Notes: generated by a model not told the origin, from the sequence alone. Positions 26,423-35,906 are shown, counted from the first letter of the stretch. The stretch: DNA of 62,826 bases from Acetivibrio alkalicellulosi (GCA_008125075.1 VLTH01000002.1:1108849-1171674); one strand, 5' to 3'. A program made the numbers and translations.

Positions 26423-28531
26423 ATGTATAAAGATCAAACATATTCATTATCAGAAGTATTTGGCTCATATGTCTTCAATGACGTTATCATGAGAGAGCGC
26501 CTACCTAAACCAACTTATAAAGCCTTGAAAAAAACTATTGAAGAAGGAATTTCTCTTAACCCACAAGTTGCAGAAGTAGTTGCAAATGCAATGAAAGACT
26601 GGGCTATTGAAAAGGGTGCTACACATTACACTCATTGGTTCCAACCAATGACAGGAATCACTGCTGAAAAGCATGACTCATTTATTTCTCCAACATCTGA
26701 CGGAAAAGTAATAATGGAGTTTTCTGGTAAAGAATTAATTAAAGGTGAACCTGATGCCTCTTCTTTCCCCTCAGGTGGATTGAGAGTAACTTTTGAAGCA
26801 AGAGGATATACAGCATGGGATTGCACATCTCCTGCTTTTGTTAAGGATAGTACTCTATATATTCCAACAGCTTTTTGTTCGTATACAGGAGAAGTTCTTG
26901 ACAAAAAAACACCTCTATTGCGCTCAATGGAAACTATCTCCAAGGAAGCTCTTCGTGTTTTAAGCGTTTTTGGAAACACAACATCTACAAAAGTTGTAAC
27001 TACTGTAGGAGCTGAACAGGAATACTTTTTAGTGGATAAAGAAACTTATCTAAAGCGTAAGGATATTGTTTACACTGGAAGAACCTTATTTGGAGCAAAG
27101 CCACCTAAGGGTCAGGAAATGGAAGATCATTATTTTGGCACTCTAAAGGAAAGAATTTCACTTTTCATGAAAGAATTAGATCAAGAGCTATGGAAACTTG
27201 GGGTTTCTGCAAAAACAAAGCACAACGAAGTAGCTCCTGCTCAACATGAAATAGCTCCTATTTTTACTACAACAAACATTGCAACTGACCATAATCAAAT
27301 TATTATGGATACCCTTAAAAAAATTGCTTTAAGACATGGTCTGGTGTGCCTTCTTCATGAAAAGCCATTTGCCGGTGTAAATGGGTCTGGAAAGCATAAC
27401 AACTGGTCACTTAGTACAAATGATGGTCAAAACTTATTGGATCCAGGCACTACACCTCATGAGAATGCTCAATTTCTTGTTTTTCTGTGTGCCGTAATAA
27501 AAGCTGTTGATGATTATGCGGATCTTATAAGAGCCTCCGCTGCAAATCCTGGGAATGACCATCGCTTAGGTGCTAATGAAGCTCCTCCTGCAATAATATC
27601 TGTTTTCTTAGGGGATCAGCTTACAGATATTTTAGAACAAATTGAAAATGGTGGAGCAAAGTCCTGCAAACAAGGTGGAGAACTTAAAATTGGAGTGTCA
27701 ACACTTCCAGATCTTCCAAAAGACACTACTGACAGAAATAGAACATCTCCATTTGCATTTACAGGTAATAAATTTGAATTTAGAATGGTTCCCTCTTCAG
27801 CTTCTATTGCTGGTCCAAACTTCGTGCTAAATACAATAGTTGCTGAAGTACTTGGCCAAATTGCTGATAGATTAGAAAAAGCAAAAGATAGAGATTTAGA
27901 GGTACAGCTTATTTTAAAAGAAATAGTTACAAACCACAAAAGAGTAATTTTTAATGGAAATAATTACTCTGATGAATGGGTTGAGGAAGCGACTAAAAGA
28001 GGACTTCCAAATATCCGTTCAACAGTAGAAGCAACTAAAACAATAATAGACGAAAAAAATCTACAACTGTTTGAAAAACACGGCATATTTACAAAGCATG
28101 AACTTCATTCACGCTACGAAATTATTTTAGAACACTATATAAAAACCATAAACATAGAAGCCTTGACAACTATTGAAATTGCTAAACGCCAAATTTTACC
28201 TTCAGTTATAGAATTTACTTCACTTGTTGCAAACTCAATAAACTCAATTAAAAGTACTGGTATTGATGTTGATATATCTGCTCAATCAGAAATTTTAACA
28301 GAAGTTTCTTCATTATTAGCTGATTTAAAGAAAAACATAGTCCTTTTAGAAAAATCAGTTCTAGATGCATCAAATTCAAACGATGACACTTATGACAAAG
28401 CATTAATATATAAAGATAATGTTTTTGTAAAAATGTCTCAATTAAGGTCAGTAGCTGACAAACTCGAAACAATAGTAGATGATAAACTCTGGCCATTTCC
28501 AACTTATGGAGAATTACTTTTTAACATATAG
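26423..28531 (+). CDS. glnN: Glutamine synthetase, type III
   Basis: A 702-residue ATP-dependent enzyme making glutamine from glutamate and ammonia, the type III dodecamer found in clostridia and Bacteroidetes. The N-terminal GSIII signature FGSYVFNDVIMRERLP is at about 13-28. THYTHWFQPMTG, KPFAGVNGSGKHNNWSL (ATP/glutamate site), NPGNDHRLGANEAPPAIISVFLG and NRTSPFAFTGNKFEFRMVPSS follow. A helical C-terminal region of about 170 residues, typical of type III, ends the protein. The length is normal. AAAGGAG precedes the ATG, and a strong hairpin terminator follows, so it is monocistronic. Confidence 0.97.
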   Translation: MYKDQTYSLSEVFGSYVFNDVIMRERLPKPTYKALKKTIEEGISLNPQVAEVVANAMKDWAIEKGATHYTHWFQPMTGITAEKHDSFISPTSDGKVIMEFSGKELIKGEPDASSFPSGGLRVTFEARGYTAWDCTSPAFVKDSTLYIPTAFCSYTGEVLDKKTPLLRSMETISKEALRVLSVFGNTTSTKVVTTVGAEQEYFLVDKETYLKRKDIVYTGRTLFGAKPPKGQEMEDHYFGTLKERISLFMKELDQELWKLGVSAKTKHNEVAPAQHEIAPIFTTTNIATDHNQIIMDTLKKIALRHGLVCLLHEKPFAGVNGSGKHNNWSLSTNDGQNLLDPGTTPHENAQFLVFLCAVIKAVDDYADLIRASAANPGNDHRLGANEAPPAIISVFLGDQLTDILEQIENGGAKSCKQGGELKIGVSTLPDLPKDTTDRNRTSPFAFTGNKFEFRMVPSSASIAGPNFVLNTIVAEVLGQIADRLEKAKDRDLEVQLILKEIVTNHKRVIFNGNNYSDEWVEEATKRGLPNIRSTVEATKTIIDEKNLQLFEKHGIFTKHELHSRYEIILEHYIKTINIEALTTIEIAKRQILPSVIEFTSLVANSINSIKSTGIDVDISAQSEILTEVSSLLADLKKNIVLLEKSVLDASNSNDDTYDKALIYKDNVFVKMSQLRSVADKLETIVDDKLWPFPTYGELLFNI

Positions 28532-28550
28532 TTTAGTCCTCTAAGAACAT

Positions 28551-28591
28551 AGATAATAACTTTCACTATTTTATAAGTGAAAGTTATTATC
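28551..28591. terminator. Terminator after glutamine synthetase
   Basis: A perfect 17-bp stem (28551-28567 with 28575-28591) with a 7-nt loop, only a few bases after the stop codon. It is AT-rich, with T residues both inside and after the stem. Confidence 0.8.
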
Positions 28592-28600
28592 TTATTATGC

Positions 28601-28753
28601 GACATTCATTCCCTTTATGCTCATGAATGTCTATTCTGAAAATTCTTTTCAGAATAGGACCTTTGATTTTATGCGCGTGCAATTTGTTTGCTTCGCAAAC
28701 ATGCACATGCGCAGCGACATTCATTCGCTTTATGCTCATGAATGTCTATTCTG
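28601..28753 (-). repeat. Dispersed structured repeat R1, copy 3
   Basis: It contains the R1 hairpins GACATTCAT/ATGAATGTC (twice), CTATTCTGAAAA/TTTTCAGAATAG and the GCGCGTGCAATTTGTTTGC / GCAAACATGCACATGCGC stem. It reaches into the stop codon of the 2-oxoacid oxidoreductase gamma gene and probably forms its 3' end. Confidence 0.75.
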
Positions 28754-29285
28754 CTGAATAATTAAATCCATATTCAAGGGCTTCCATTTCTTGTGGAATC
28801 AAATTATGCTTTTTCTCAGGTAATATTTTATATAGTGCCTTTTCAAAGTTTTCTTTTAAAACAATTCCTGTTGCGGAAATAAGCTTTCCTAAAAGAATAA
28901 TATTTGCAAATGTTATATTTCCCATATCAAAAGCTGTTTTTGTTGCTGGTATACTATATAAACTAATATCATCACGGTTTGGAATATTATTAACTAATGA
29001 ACTGTCCATAATAATTAACCCTCCTGTCTCAACTACTTTTTCAAACTTTTCAAGTGAAGGGTTATTCATAACTATTAATGATGTTGCATTATTTAAAACA
29101 GGTGATCCAATAGCTTTATCCGAAACTATAACATGACAATTAGCTGTTCCTCCCCTCATTTCAGGGCCATATGAGGGTAAACAGGAAACACTTCTGTTTT
29201 CAAGCATTCCACAATAGGCAAGTATTCTTCCGGCCGATAATACACCTTGACCACCAAAACCTGATATGATAACTTTTTCTATCAT
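28746..29285 (-). CDS. 2-oxoacid:ferredoxin oxidoreductase, gamma subunit
   Basis: A 179-residue subunit with the Rossmann-like start IISGFGGQGVLSAGRILAY and PSYGPEMRGGTANC, standard for the gamma (KorC/VorC) family. It has a separate polypeptide for each of four subunits, unlike the fused system at 22358-24890. It starts 3 nt after the beta stop, so it is coupled. Last gene of the operon. Confidence 0.94.
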   Translation of the reverse strand: MIEKVIISGFGGQGVLSAGRILAYCGMLENRSVSCLPSYGPEMRGGTANCHVIVSDKAIGSPVLNNATSLIVMNNPSLEKFEKVVETGGLIIMDSSLVNNIPNRDDISLYSIPATKTAFDMGNITFANIILLGKLISATGIVLKENFEKALYKILPEKKHNLIPQEMEALEYGFNYSAE

Positions 29286-29288
29286 TTG

Positions 29289-30035
29289 TTATACCTCCAT
29301 ATTCTCACCCTTAAAGTTTCCTAATGGATAAAAATCGATCATTTTTTCCCTTATCCATTCTAAGGCTTTTGCAGGGCTCATTCCCCAATTAGTAGGGCAT
29401 GAAGATAAAACCTCAACTATTGCAAAACCCTTATTCGACATCTGAACTTTGAAGGCTTTTTTAATAGCTTTCTTTGTATTTATAATCCCTTTTATATCAT
29501 GAACTGAAGCTCTCTCTATAAAAACCGCTCCCTCTATTGTTGAAAGGAGCTCACATACTTTTAAAGGAAAACCATGGTTTTCAGCAACTCTTCCATAAGG
29601 TGACGTAGATGTTACCTGATTCATCAATGTTGTTGGCGCCATTTGACCAGCAGTCATTCCATAAATAGCATTATTTACAAATATAGTGGTTAGTTTTTCT
29701 CCTCTTGTAGCAGCATGTATTATTTCACCAGTACCAATAGCAGCTAAATCTCCATCTCCCTGATAAGTAAACACTACATTTTCAGGATTAGCTCTTTTTA
29801 TTCCTGTTCCTACAGCAGGAGCCCTACCATGAGCAGCTTGTACCATATCACAATTAAAGTAATCATAATTGTTATAGGAACATCCAACAGGTGATATTCC
29901 TATAGTCTTTCCCTCTATATCAAGTTCGTCTATCACTTCAGCTATTATTCTGTGTACTATGCCATGAGTACAACCTGGACAGTAATGCATTGGTATATCA
30001 GCTAATGCGTGTGGCTTTTTAACAACTGTTGCCAT
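29289..30035 (-). CDS. 2-oxoacid:ferredoxin oxidoreductase, TPP-binding beta subunit
   Basis: A 248-residue subunit. HYCPGCTHGIVHRI carries conserved cysteines. The TPP motif is QGDGDLAAIGTGEII...NNAIYGMTAGQMAPTT. It binds the thiamine diphosphate that decarboxylates the 2-oxo acid. It lies 37 bp after the alpha gene and 3 bp before the gamma gene in the same operon. Confidence 0.94.
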   Translation of the reverse strand: MATVVKKPHALADIPMHYCPGCTHGIVHRIIAEVIDELDIEGKTIGISPVGCSYNNYDYFNCDMVQAAHGRAPAVGTGIKRANPENVVFTYQGDGDLAAIGTGEIIHAATRGEKLTTIFVNNAIYGMTAGQMAPTTLMNQVTSTSPYGRVAENHGFPLKVCELLSTIEGAVFIERASVHDIKGIINTKKAIKKAFKVQMSNKGFAIVEVLSSCPTNWGMSPAKALEWIREKMIDFYPLGNFKGENMEV

Positions 30036-30072
30036 TTCAACTTTCTCCTTCCAAGTTTTTTCAATTTTATAT

Positions 30073-31131
30073 TTAACTACGTGTAATTTTCTTAATTTCT
30101 TCTAAAATTTCAGCTTCATCTGGTATCATACCACCCATTCTACCATGAAAATGAACAGGTTTCTTACCATTTACCGCCAACCTTACATCCTCTAACATTT
30201 GACCTGCATTTAATTCTACTGTCAAAAAAGCTTTAGGCACATGTGCATATTTTTCAAATTCTTTAACAGGAAATGGCCATAAGCTAATTGGTCTTATTAA
30301 TCCCACTTTTATGCCTTCTTTTTGTGCCATAGGAATTACATTACTTATAATCCTTGCAACTGTGCCAAATGCAGCAACAATTACATCTGCATCTTCACAA
30401 TTATAACTTTCTACTCTTATCTCATTTTTCTCAATTTCTTTATATTTAGCTTGAAGCTTTCGATTGTGCTCCTCTAAAACTTCGGGTTTTATGTATATAG
30501 AAGTAATAATATTTTTCTCTCTTTTCATACCTGTTCCAGTAGTAGCCCATGGTTTTTCAATATGTATATTATTCTCTACATCTTTAAATTCAACTGTTTC
30601 CATCATTTGCCCTAATATGCCTTCTCCCATTATCATTGTAATTGTTCTGTATTTGTCTGAAATGTTAAAGGCATCCACAGTAAGTTCATATAACTCTTGG
30701 ATACTATAAGGCGCCAAAACAACCATTTTATAATCTCCATGTCCTCCTCCCTTCACAGCTTGAAAATAGTCACACTGTGCTGGAAGTATACCACCAAGTC
30801 CTGGGCCACATCTAACAATATTTACAATAACCGCCGGTAGTTCTGCACATGCAATAAATGATATTCCTTCTTGTTTAAGGCTAATTCCTGGACTTGATGA
30901 TGAAGTCATAACTCTAACTCCTGCACTAGCTGCACCATATACCATATTTATAGCTGCTGTTTCACTTTCAGCCTGCAAAAAAGTACCACCTACTTCCGGC
31001 ATTTTTTTTGCTAAATAATGTGCTATTTCTGTTTGAGGTGTTATGGGGTATCCAAAATAAAATCTGCATCCAGCTCTTAAAGCAGCTTCTGCTATCACCT
31101 CATTACCTTTCATTAAAAACTTTTCTCCCAT
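30073..31131 (-). CDS. 2-oxoacid:ferredoxin oxidoreductase, alpha subunit
   Basis: A 352-residue subunit of the VorB/KorA type. GCRFYFGYPITPQTEIAHYL, LQAESETAAINMVYGAASAG and SSSSPGISLKQEG form the pyrimidine-binding domain. GLIRPISLWPFPVKEF marks the C-terminal transketolase-like domain. AGGAGG precedes the ATG. Four-subunit enzymes of this order (ferredoxin, alpha, beta, gamma) are usually annotated as 2-oxoisovalerate or 2-oxoglutarate oxidoreductases. The nearby branched-chain aminotransferase is not linked closely enough to decide. Confidence 0.94.
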   Translation of the reverse strand: MGEKFLMKGNEVIAEAALRAGCRFYFGYPITPQTEIAHYLAKKMPEVGGTFLQAESETAAINMVYGAASAGVRVMTSSSSPGISLKQEGISFIACAELPAVIVNIVRCGPGLGGILPAQCDYFQAVKGGGHGDYKMVVLAPYSIQELYELTVDAFNISDKYRTITMIMGEGILGQMMETVEFKDVENNIHIEKPWATTGTGMKREKNIITSIYIKPEVLEEHNRKLQAKYKEIEKNEIRVESYNCEDADVIVAAFGTVARIISNVIPMAQKEGIKVGLIRPISLWPFPVKEFEKYAHVPKAFLTVELNAGQMLEDVRLAVNGKKPVHFHGRMGGMIPDEAEILEEIKKITRS

Positions 31132-31219
31132 TTTATTAAAATCCTCCTGTTTTCCAAAACCATTAACAAGCTATCTATCAAACATCATAAGCTATTTTTT
31201 ATTTTTTAACAGTCTTTGT

Positions 31220-31423
31220 CTACTTTTCTACTTCAATGACACAATCAGGACATATCATTGCACAAAAACCACATCCTGTACACAAATCCATATCTTTAAC
31301 TCCAGCAGGATGAAAACCTTTTAGATTAAATTTATCCTTCATAATTACAATTTTTCTTGGACATACAGCAACACAAAGTTTACATCCTTTACATCTATCT
31401 TCTTTAAAACTAACTTTTGCCAT
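31220..31423 (-). CDS. 2[4Fe-4S] ferredoxin, delta subunit of the oxidoreductase
   Basis: A 67-residue protein with two CxxCxxCxxxCP motifs: CKGCKLCVAVCP and CTGCGFCAMICP. It passes electrons from the TPP centre to soluble ferredoxin. GGGGG precedes the ATG. The gene is 88 bp before the alpha gene. Confidence 0.95.
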   Translation of the reverse strand: MAKVSFKEDRCKGCKLCVAVCPRKIVIMKDKFNLKGFHPAGVKDMDLCTGCGFCAMICPDCVIEVEK

Positions 31424-31435
31424 TATAATCCCCCA

Positions 31436-31915
31436 TTATTTGTTATACTTACTATGTTTAGACCAAAAACTCTTTTTGTTACTACATAACTCCTTATCCT
31501 TCTTTTCAAGTTCACTAATAAACCTATTTAATATATTCTTATTGAAAATATCTATATCAACAATTTCCACACCATACTCAATCCCTTTTTCATTATTACA
31601 TTTTCTCTTAATACAACCTGAAAAACATATTTTTTTATTTGATGAAATAAACACTTCAAAAAAATATTCTTCATCTTGATTCTTTGTATCATTTTTTTTA
31701 AATTAGATTCCAGCTCCTCTTTTACTACAAAAGCAGATCCTCCACTGCTCATATTTATCATAATAGCAAATATTCCATTATTACTTTTTTGTCATTTTTA
31801 ATTATTGAACACAAATATACATCATACCTATAACCCAGTTTTTAGCATTGCAGTGACTTGTCCTAATTATAGTTCCTTCTTCAAGGAATTGGCTTAAAGC
31901 CACTTTTTCATCCAC
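31436..31915 (-). pseudogene. Frameshifted PilZ-domain gene
   Basis: A good ribosome binding site (AGGAGGGG) and GTG at 31915 open a frame reading DEKVALSQFLEEGTIIRTSH. Coherent sequence then continues in other frames: YDVYLCSIIKNDKKVIME, IMINMSSGGSAFVVKEEL, and FISSNKKICFSGCIKRK followed by YGVEIVDIDIFNKNILNRF. Together these give a YcgR/PilZ-like domain (S.GG.. motif, final FISELE helix) broken by at least three frameshifts. PilZ domains bind cyclic di-GMP. It sits inside the operon between the ATPase and the ferredoxin, so it has decayed in place. Confidence 0.7.
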
Positions 31916-31930
31916 TACAATCCCCTCCTG

Positions 31931-32599
31931 TTAATCCCATGGTAATTTAATGTTCTTCTCTAAACATAAAACTTCACATTCAACTAATTTTTCTATACCA
32001 CTTATATATTTACAAAATCCACTGACAAATTCAATAGGAATTTTTTCTTTGTCAGACACCTCTTTTATAAGCATATGTCCGTTCATAACATCATCAATAG
32101 TGGTATTTACTAATAAATTAGTGTTATTTACTAGCCTTGTAACTTTAAGTCCGGATACATTTTCTATTTCTCTTATCATACCTCTTATTTTCGGTATTGA
32201 ATCAGTCATAGGCCTTTTTGTATTAATGACAAAATACATTTCATAACCTTCCCTTAACAACTCTTCATTGTATCTTGCTAAAGCTTTTGCTCCTAAATCG
32301 TCGCCACCAACATCAAAAACTGCATTATACTCTTTTTTTTCAATTAATGCATTTGTCTCAGGGGAAAGTGCTGGAACATCAACATTTGTATTTGCATATA
32401 TAGGACTTATCAAATAAACACTGTTGTCCGATAATATTTTTTTTGCATCTGTAGCTCTAAAATACGGATTAATAATATCAAAGTCCACAATTGCAGTTTT
32501 AAATCCAGACCTTGAAAGATTTAGTGCAAAATTAATTGAGATTTCAGTTTTTCCACTTCCAAAATGTCCAGTAAAAATACTTATCCTTTTTCTTGACAT
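31931..32599 (-). CDS. P-loop ATPase (MinD/ParA/CobQ-like) linked to the oxidoreductase operon
   Basis: A 222-residue cytosolic protein. Walker A is TGHFGSGKTE (about 10-19). VDFDIINPYFRATDA and FDVGGDDLGAKAL look like switch/Walker B regions. No iron-sulfur ligand cluster is obvious. Its place directly upstream of the oxidoreductase genes on the same strand suggests a role in cofactor insertion or regulation, which is inference. Confidence 0.85.
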   Translation of the reverse strand: MSRKRISIFTGHFGSGKTEISINFALNLSRSGFKTAIVDFDIINPYFRATDAKKILSDNSVYLISPIYANTNVDVPALSPETNALIEKKEYNAVFDVGGDDLGAKALARYNEELLREGYEMYFVINTKRPMTDSIPKIRGMIREIENVSGLKVTRLVNNTNLLVNTTIDDVMNGHMLIKEVSDKEKIPIEFVSGFCKYISGIEKLVECEVLCLEKNIKLPWD

Positions 32600-32627
32600 G
32601 AGTCACTCCTTTATATTAAAATATTTA

Positions 32628-33392
32628 TTAATTTTTTTTGTATCCTATTAGATCTTTTACTACTTCAGCTGCCATAATAAGTCCTACTACTGAAGGTACA
32701 AATGACATACTTCCTGGAATCTGATGCCTGACAGTACATTTCCGAGTAGTTCCTTCAGGACAAACACAAGTAGTATTACAACTTGAGTTTTCTGTTTCAA
32801 AAGGCTTAGCAGGTTCTTCTTTTGAATATACAACTTTAAGCGAATCTATGTTTCTCTTTTTTAGTTCCTTTCTTATCACTTTTGCTAAAGGACAAACTGA
32901 AGTACTATAAATGTCTGCTACTAAAAATCCTGTTGGATCAAATTTATTTCCTGCTCCCATACTGCATATAATGGGAATACCCATATTTTTTGCTCTGACA
33001 ATAAGATCTATTTTTCCAGTCACTGTATCAATTGCGTCTATAATGTAGTCATAATCATTAAAAACTAGTTCATTTGCCGTATCAGGCATGTAAAACTCCT
33101 GGTATATAGTTACCTCAGCCTTTGGATTTATTTCAAGTATCCTATCTCTCATAACTTCAACTTTAGCTTTACCAATAGTCTTTCTTGTAGCATGTATTTG
33201 TCTGTTTATATTGGTAATACAAATACAGTCATCATCAATAAGAACAAACTTACCAACTCCTGATCTAACTAAAGCTTCTACGGCAAATGTACCTACTCCA
33301 CCAATTCCAAATATTGCAACTTTGCTGTTGTTTAATTTATTAATTGCTTCTTCACCAATTAATAATTCTGTTCTTGAAAACTCATGTAACAT
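32628..33392 (-). CDS. tcdA: tRNA threonylcarbamoyladenosine dehydratase (E1-like)
   Basis: About 254 residues. The adenylation motif is AIFGIGGVGTFAVEALVRSG, with LIDDDCICITNINRQ and DYIIDAIDTVTGK, as in ThiF/MoeB/TcdA proteins. TcdA cyclises t6A to ct6A at position 37 of ANN-decoding tRNAs using ATP. A Cys-rich insert, CNTTCVCPEGTTRKC, lies near residue 205. I start at the ATG at 33392, with GGGTG upstream; the GTG at 33398 is an alternative. It runs in the same direction as the ATPase gene, with a 28-bp gap. Confidence 0.9.
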   Translation of the reverse strand: MLHEFSRTELLIGEEAINKLNNSKVAIFGIGGVGTFAVEALVRSGVGKFVLIDDDCICITNINRQIHATRKTIGKAKVEVMRDRILEINPKAEVTIYQEFYMPDTANELVFNDYDYIIDAIDTVTGKIDLIVRAKNMGIPIICSMGAGNKFDPTGFLVADIYSTSVCPLAKVIRKELKKRNIDSLKVVYSKEEPAKPFETENSSCNTTCVCPEGTTRKCTVRHQIPGSMSFVPSVVGLIMAAEVVKDLIGYKKN

Positions 33393-33448
33393 AAACACAC
33401 CCTATCTCACTTTTTAAAAACATAATCACTTAAGAATTTCCAGCACTT

Positions 33449-34033
33449 TTATGACATTTTACTGCAAACTTCAAACATTCTTTTTGCCAGTATGTTTGCT
33501 CTCTTTATTGCATAATCATCTTTTTCAGCTGGTCTATGAGCACACACTCCATGATGACCGCAATCATCTTCATTATATCCATCTCCAACTATAATCATTC
33601 CCTGTACAAGCATAATATCATGTAAAGCTTTAATAGTAGTCTCCTGTCCACCATATTTAGAGCCACCAACACTGACTGCTGCAGCGACTTTATTATAAAG
33701 AGCTTTTTCACTTCTTAGCATTCTTGTTTTATCGAAAAAGGCTTTTAACTGAGCAGTGACAGTTCCAAAATAAGATGGGCTGCCAAATAAGATTCCATCA
33801 GCTTTTTTAAGTTCTTCATATGCATCATCAAGCTTTGTGTTTTTAAAACATACACCTGAGCATGGATTACTACAAGCAATACAGAAATTATGCTTTGCAC
33901 TGTCTAAAAGTTCTTGTATATGAAAAATTTTCGTCTCGGCACCTAACTCTTTTAATTTATCAAATACAGAATTAATTAAAAATACAGTATTCCCGTTCTT
34001 ATTTGGACTACCATTAAGACCTATAATTAACAA
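33449..34033 (-). CDS. Flavodoxin-fold iron-sulfur flavoprotein
   Basis: A 194-residue protein of the NADPH-dependent FMN reductase/Isf family. The FMN-phosphate loop GLNGSPNKNGNT is near the N-terminus. The cysteine cluster CIACSNPCSGVC near residues 50-62 would bind a 4Fe-4S cluster. FGSPSYFGTVTAQLKAFFDKT binds the flavin ring. The TTG at 34033 is the likely start, with AGGAG 8 nt before it; the GTG at 34042 touches that site. A redox role (oxygen/peroxide response or electron transfer) is likely, but the partner is unknown. Confidence 0.85.
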   Translation of the reverse strand: MLIIGLNGSPNKNGNTVFLINSVFDKLKELGAETKIFHIQELLDSAKHNFCIACSNPCSGVCFKNTKLDDAYEELKKADGILFGSPSYFGTVTAQLKAFFDKTRMLRSEKALYNKVAAAVSVGGSKYGGQETTIKALHDIMLVQGMIIVGDGYNEDDCGHHGVCAHRPAEKDDYAIKRANILAKRMFEVCSKMS

Positions 34034-34335
34034 TTTAATCACTCCTATTTAATAATATTAATGTTATCATAATAATAAAAAGTACTCAACAAAACTATTT
34101 TAAAAAAACTATAACATCTACAATTATAACTTTAATATTATGTATTGCAAAGTATAATTTTTTATAAAAGCTATTCAACAAGTAATTTTCGCAAGTTGAA
34201 ACTCTCAGTAATGTAAGGATCAGCTTAAATATTTGTGGATGTTATATTTTCATCAATCCTAACTATATATATTTTAAACATCAATATTATATACTATGGG
34301 ATGCACATTATTTAAGTGAAGAAAAATATATAAAA

Positions 34336-34368
34336 AAGCTTATAACCTTCTCTCCTGGCTATAAGCTT
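34336..34368 (-). terminator. Terminator of the trp operon
   Basis: On the minus strand AAGCTTATA...TATAAGCTT (9-bp perfect stem, 15-nt loop) is followed by six T residues. It lies about 80 bp after the trpF stop. The remaining 34034-34335 is AT-rich. Near 34209-34266 an R2-like pair of ends (TAAGGATCAGC and CATCAATCCTA) can be seen, but no gene. Confidence 0.85.
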
Positions 34369-34450
34369 ACTAAACTTAAAATACTTAATAATATATATTC
34401 AAAGTATATGGGAAATAATCTATATTAATCATGTGCCTTTTTGCGAAGTT

Positions 34451-35086
34451 CTAATTTTCCGTTATACTTCTCACCTTATTTATAAAATCTTTTATTTTTT
34501 CTCCATCCTTTAGTCCTTCAGTTTCTACACTACTACTAGTGTCAACCACAGAAGGACTAAGTAGCTTTATTGCTTTGTGTACATTTTCAGTATTTAATCC
34601 TCCTGCTAAAACTATTCTTCCATATTCTTTTGCTCTATAAGCTAGGTTCCAGTCAAAAACTTTACCAATCCCTCCATAAGTCCCCTCAATATACGTATCA
34701 AGAACAAAAGCATCTATTTCTTTATATAGACCCATTATATTGATTGATTCTTCATCTCTTACCCGTATTGCCTTCCAAATCTCAGTTTTACTATTAATAG
34801 TTTTCTTTATTTCATTCAAATATTGTGGGCTTTCATCTCCATGAAGTTGTATGCAATCAAGATTTAAGTCAGCAACAATTCTTGCTACTCTTGCTATATC
34901 CTCATTAACAAATACCCCAACAACCTTCACATCAGTTGATAATGCCTGTCTTAACTCTTTTGCGTAATCCATAGAGACTTCACGTCTGCTTTTTGCAAAA
35001 ACTAACCCAATATATTCAGGTAGGTATTTGTTTATATAATCTATATCTTCTTTCCTTTTTAACCCACAAATTTTTACTTTTGTCAT
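34451..35086 (-). CDS. trpF: Phosphoribosylanthranilate isomerase
   Basis: A 211-residue TIM barrel catalysing the Amadori rearrangement in tryptophan synthesis. KICGLKRKEDIDYI contains the catalytic Cys; GLVFAKSRREV, CIQLHGDESPQYL, VLDTYIEGTYGGIGKVFDW (catalytic Asp, phosphate loop) and LAGGLNTENVHKAI follow. The start overlaps the trpC stop (ATGA), so the two are coupled. It is the last gene of the operon, followed by a terminator. trpB and trpA are not adjacent. Confidence 0.96.
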   Translation of the reverse strand: MTKVKICGLKRKEDIDYINKYLPEYIGLVFAKSRREVSMDYAKELRQALSTDVKVVGVFVNEDIARVARIVADLNLDCIQLHGDESPQYLNEIKKTINSKTEIWKAIRVRDEESINIMGLYKEIDAFVLDTYIEGTYGGIGKVFDWNLAYRAKEYGRIVLAGGLNTENVHKAIKLLSPSVVDTSSSVETEGLKDGEKIKDFINKVRSITEN

Positions 35087-35871
35087 ACATTCACCGCTTT
35101 TAATTCCTGTATTTTTTCTACAATTGATGGAGCTCTCATAAAAGTTTCTCCGATTAAAACAGCATCTACTCCTAAATCTTTTAAATATTTCATGTCTTGT
35201 GCAGTTTTTATTCCACTCTCACTAACCACTGCTCTATCATGCGGTATATAATTCATTAACTTTTCAGTTGTTTCTATATCCACACTAAAAGTTTTTAAGT
35301 CTCTGTTGTTAATTCCAATAATTTTTGCTCCTGATTCTAAAGCTCTTTCAAGTTCCTCTCTATCGTGTACTTCTACTAAACACTGCATTCCAAGAATACC
35401 TGCAACAATCTGAAATTTTTTTAATTGATCATCAGAAAGTATAGAAACAATAAGTAGTATTGCATCTGCACCTAAACATCTTGATTGATATATTTGCCAC
35501 AAGTCTATTATAAAATCTTTTCTTAAAATTGGTAAAGCAATATTCTGTCTTATTTTTACTAAGTAATCATCGTGACCTAAAAAGAATTCTTTTTCCGTAA
35601 GAACAGATATAGCCTGAACATTAGATTCGCTATACTCCTTAGCTATTTTTAAAGGATCAAAATCATCTTTTATAATTCCCTTTGAAGGAGATGCTTTTTT
35701 TACTTCAGCAATTATTGATATCTGATTTGACCTTTTAAGTGCACTATAAAAATCTAAAGTCTTATGCATTCCAGGCCTTAAAATTTTTTGCTTAAAGCCT
35801 TCTATTGAAATTTTACTCATTTCATTCTTTAATTGTTTCTTTTTTTCTTCTACAATTTTATCTAAAATCAT
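35083..35871 (-). CDS. trpC: Indole-3-glycerol phosphate synthase
   Basis: A 262-residue TIM barrel. ISIIAEVKKASPSKG (catalytic Lys), SVLTEKEFFLGHDDYL, ILRKDFIID, GINNRDLKTF and VSESGIKTAQDM are the hallmark segments. The start is the ATG at 35871 with GGAGG just upstream. It overlaps trpF by 4 bp. Between it and trpD lies a repeat-bearing gap of about 217 bp, unusual inside a biosynthetic operon. Confidence 0.96.
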   Translation of the reverse strand: MILDKIVEEKKKQLKNEMSKISIEGFKQKILRPGMHKTLDFYSALKRSNQISIIAEVKKASPSKGIIKDDFDPLKIAKEYSESNVQAISVLTEKEFFLGHDDYLVKIRQNIALPILRKDFIIDLWQIYQSRCLGADAILLIVSILSDDQLKKFQIVAGILGMQCLVEVHDREELERALESGAKIIGINNRDLKTFSVDIETTEKLMNYIPHDRAVVSESGIKTAQDMKYLKDLGVDAVLIGETFMRAPSIVEKIQELKAVNV

Positions 35872-35906
35872 ATTTACCTCCAAAGCCTTATTCTTTTTGA
35901 AATACT

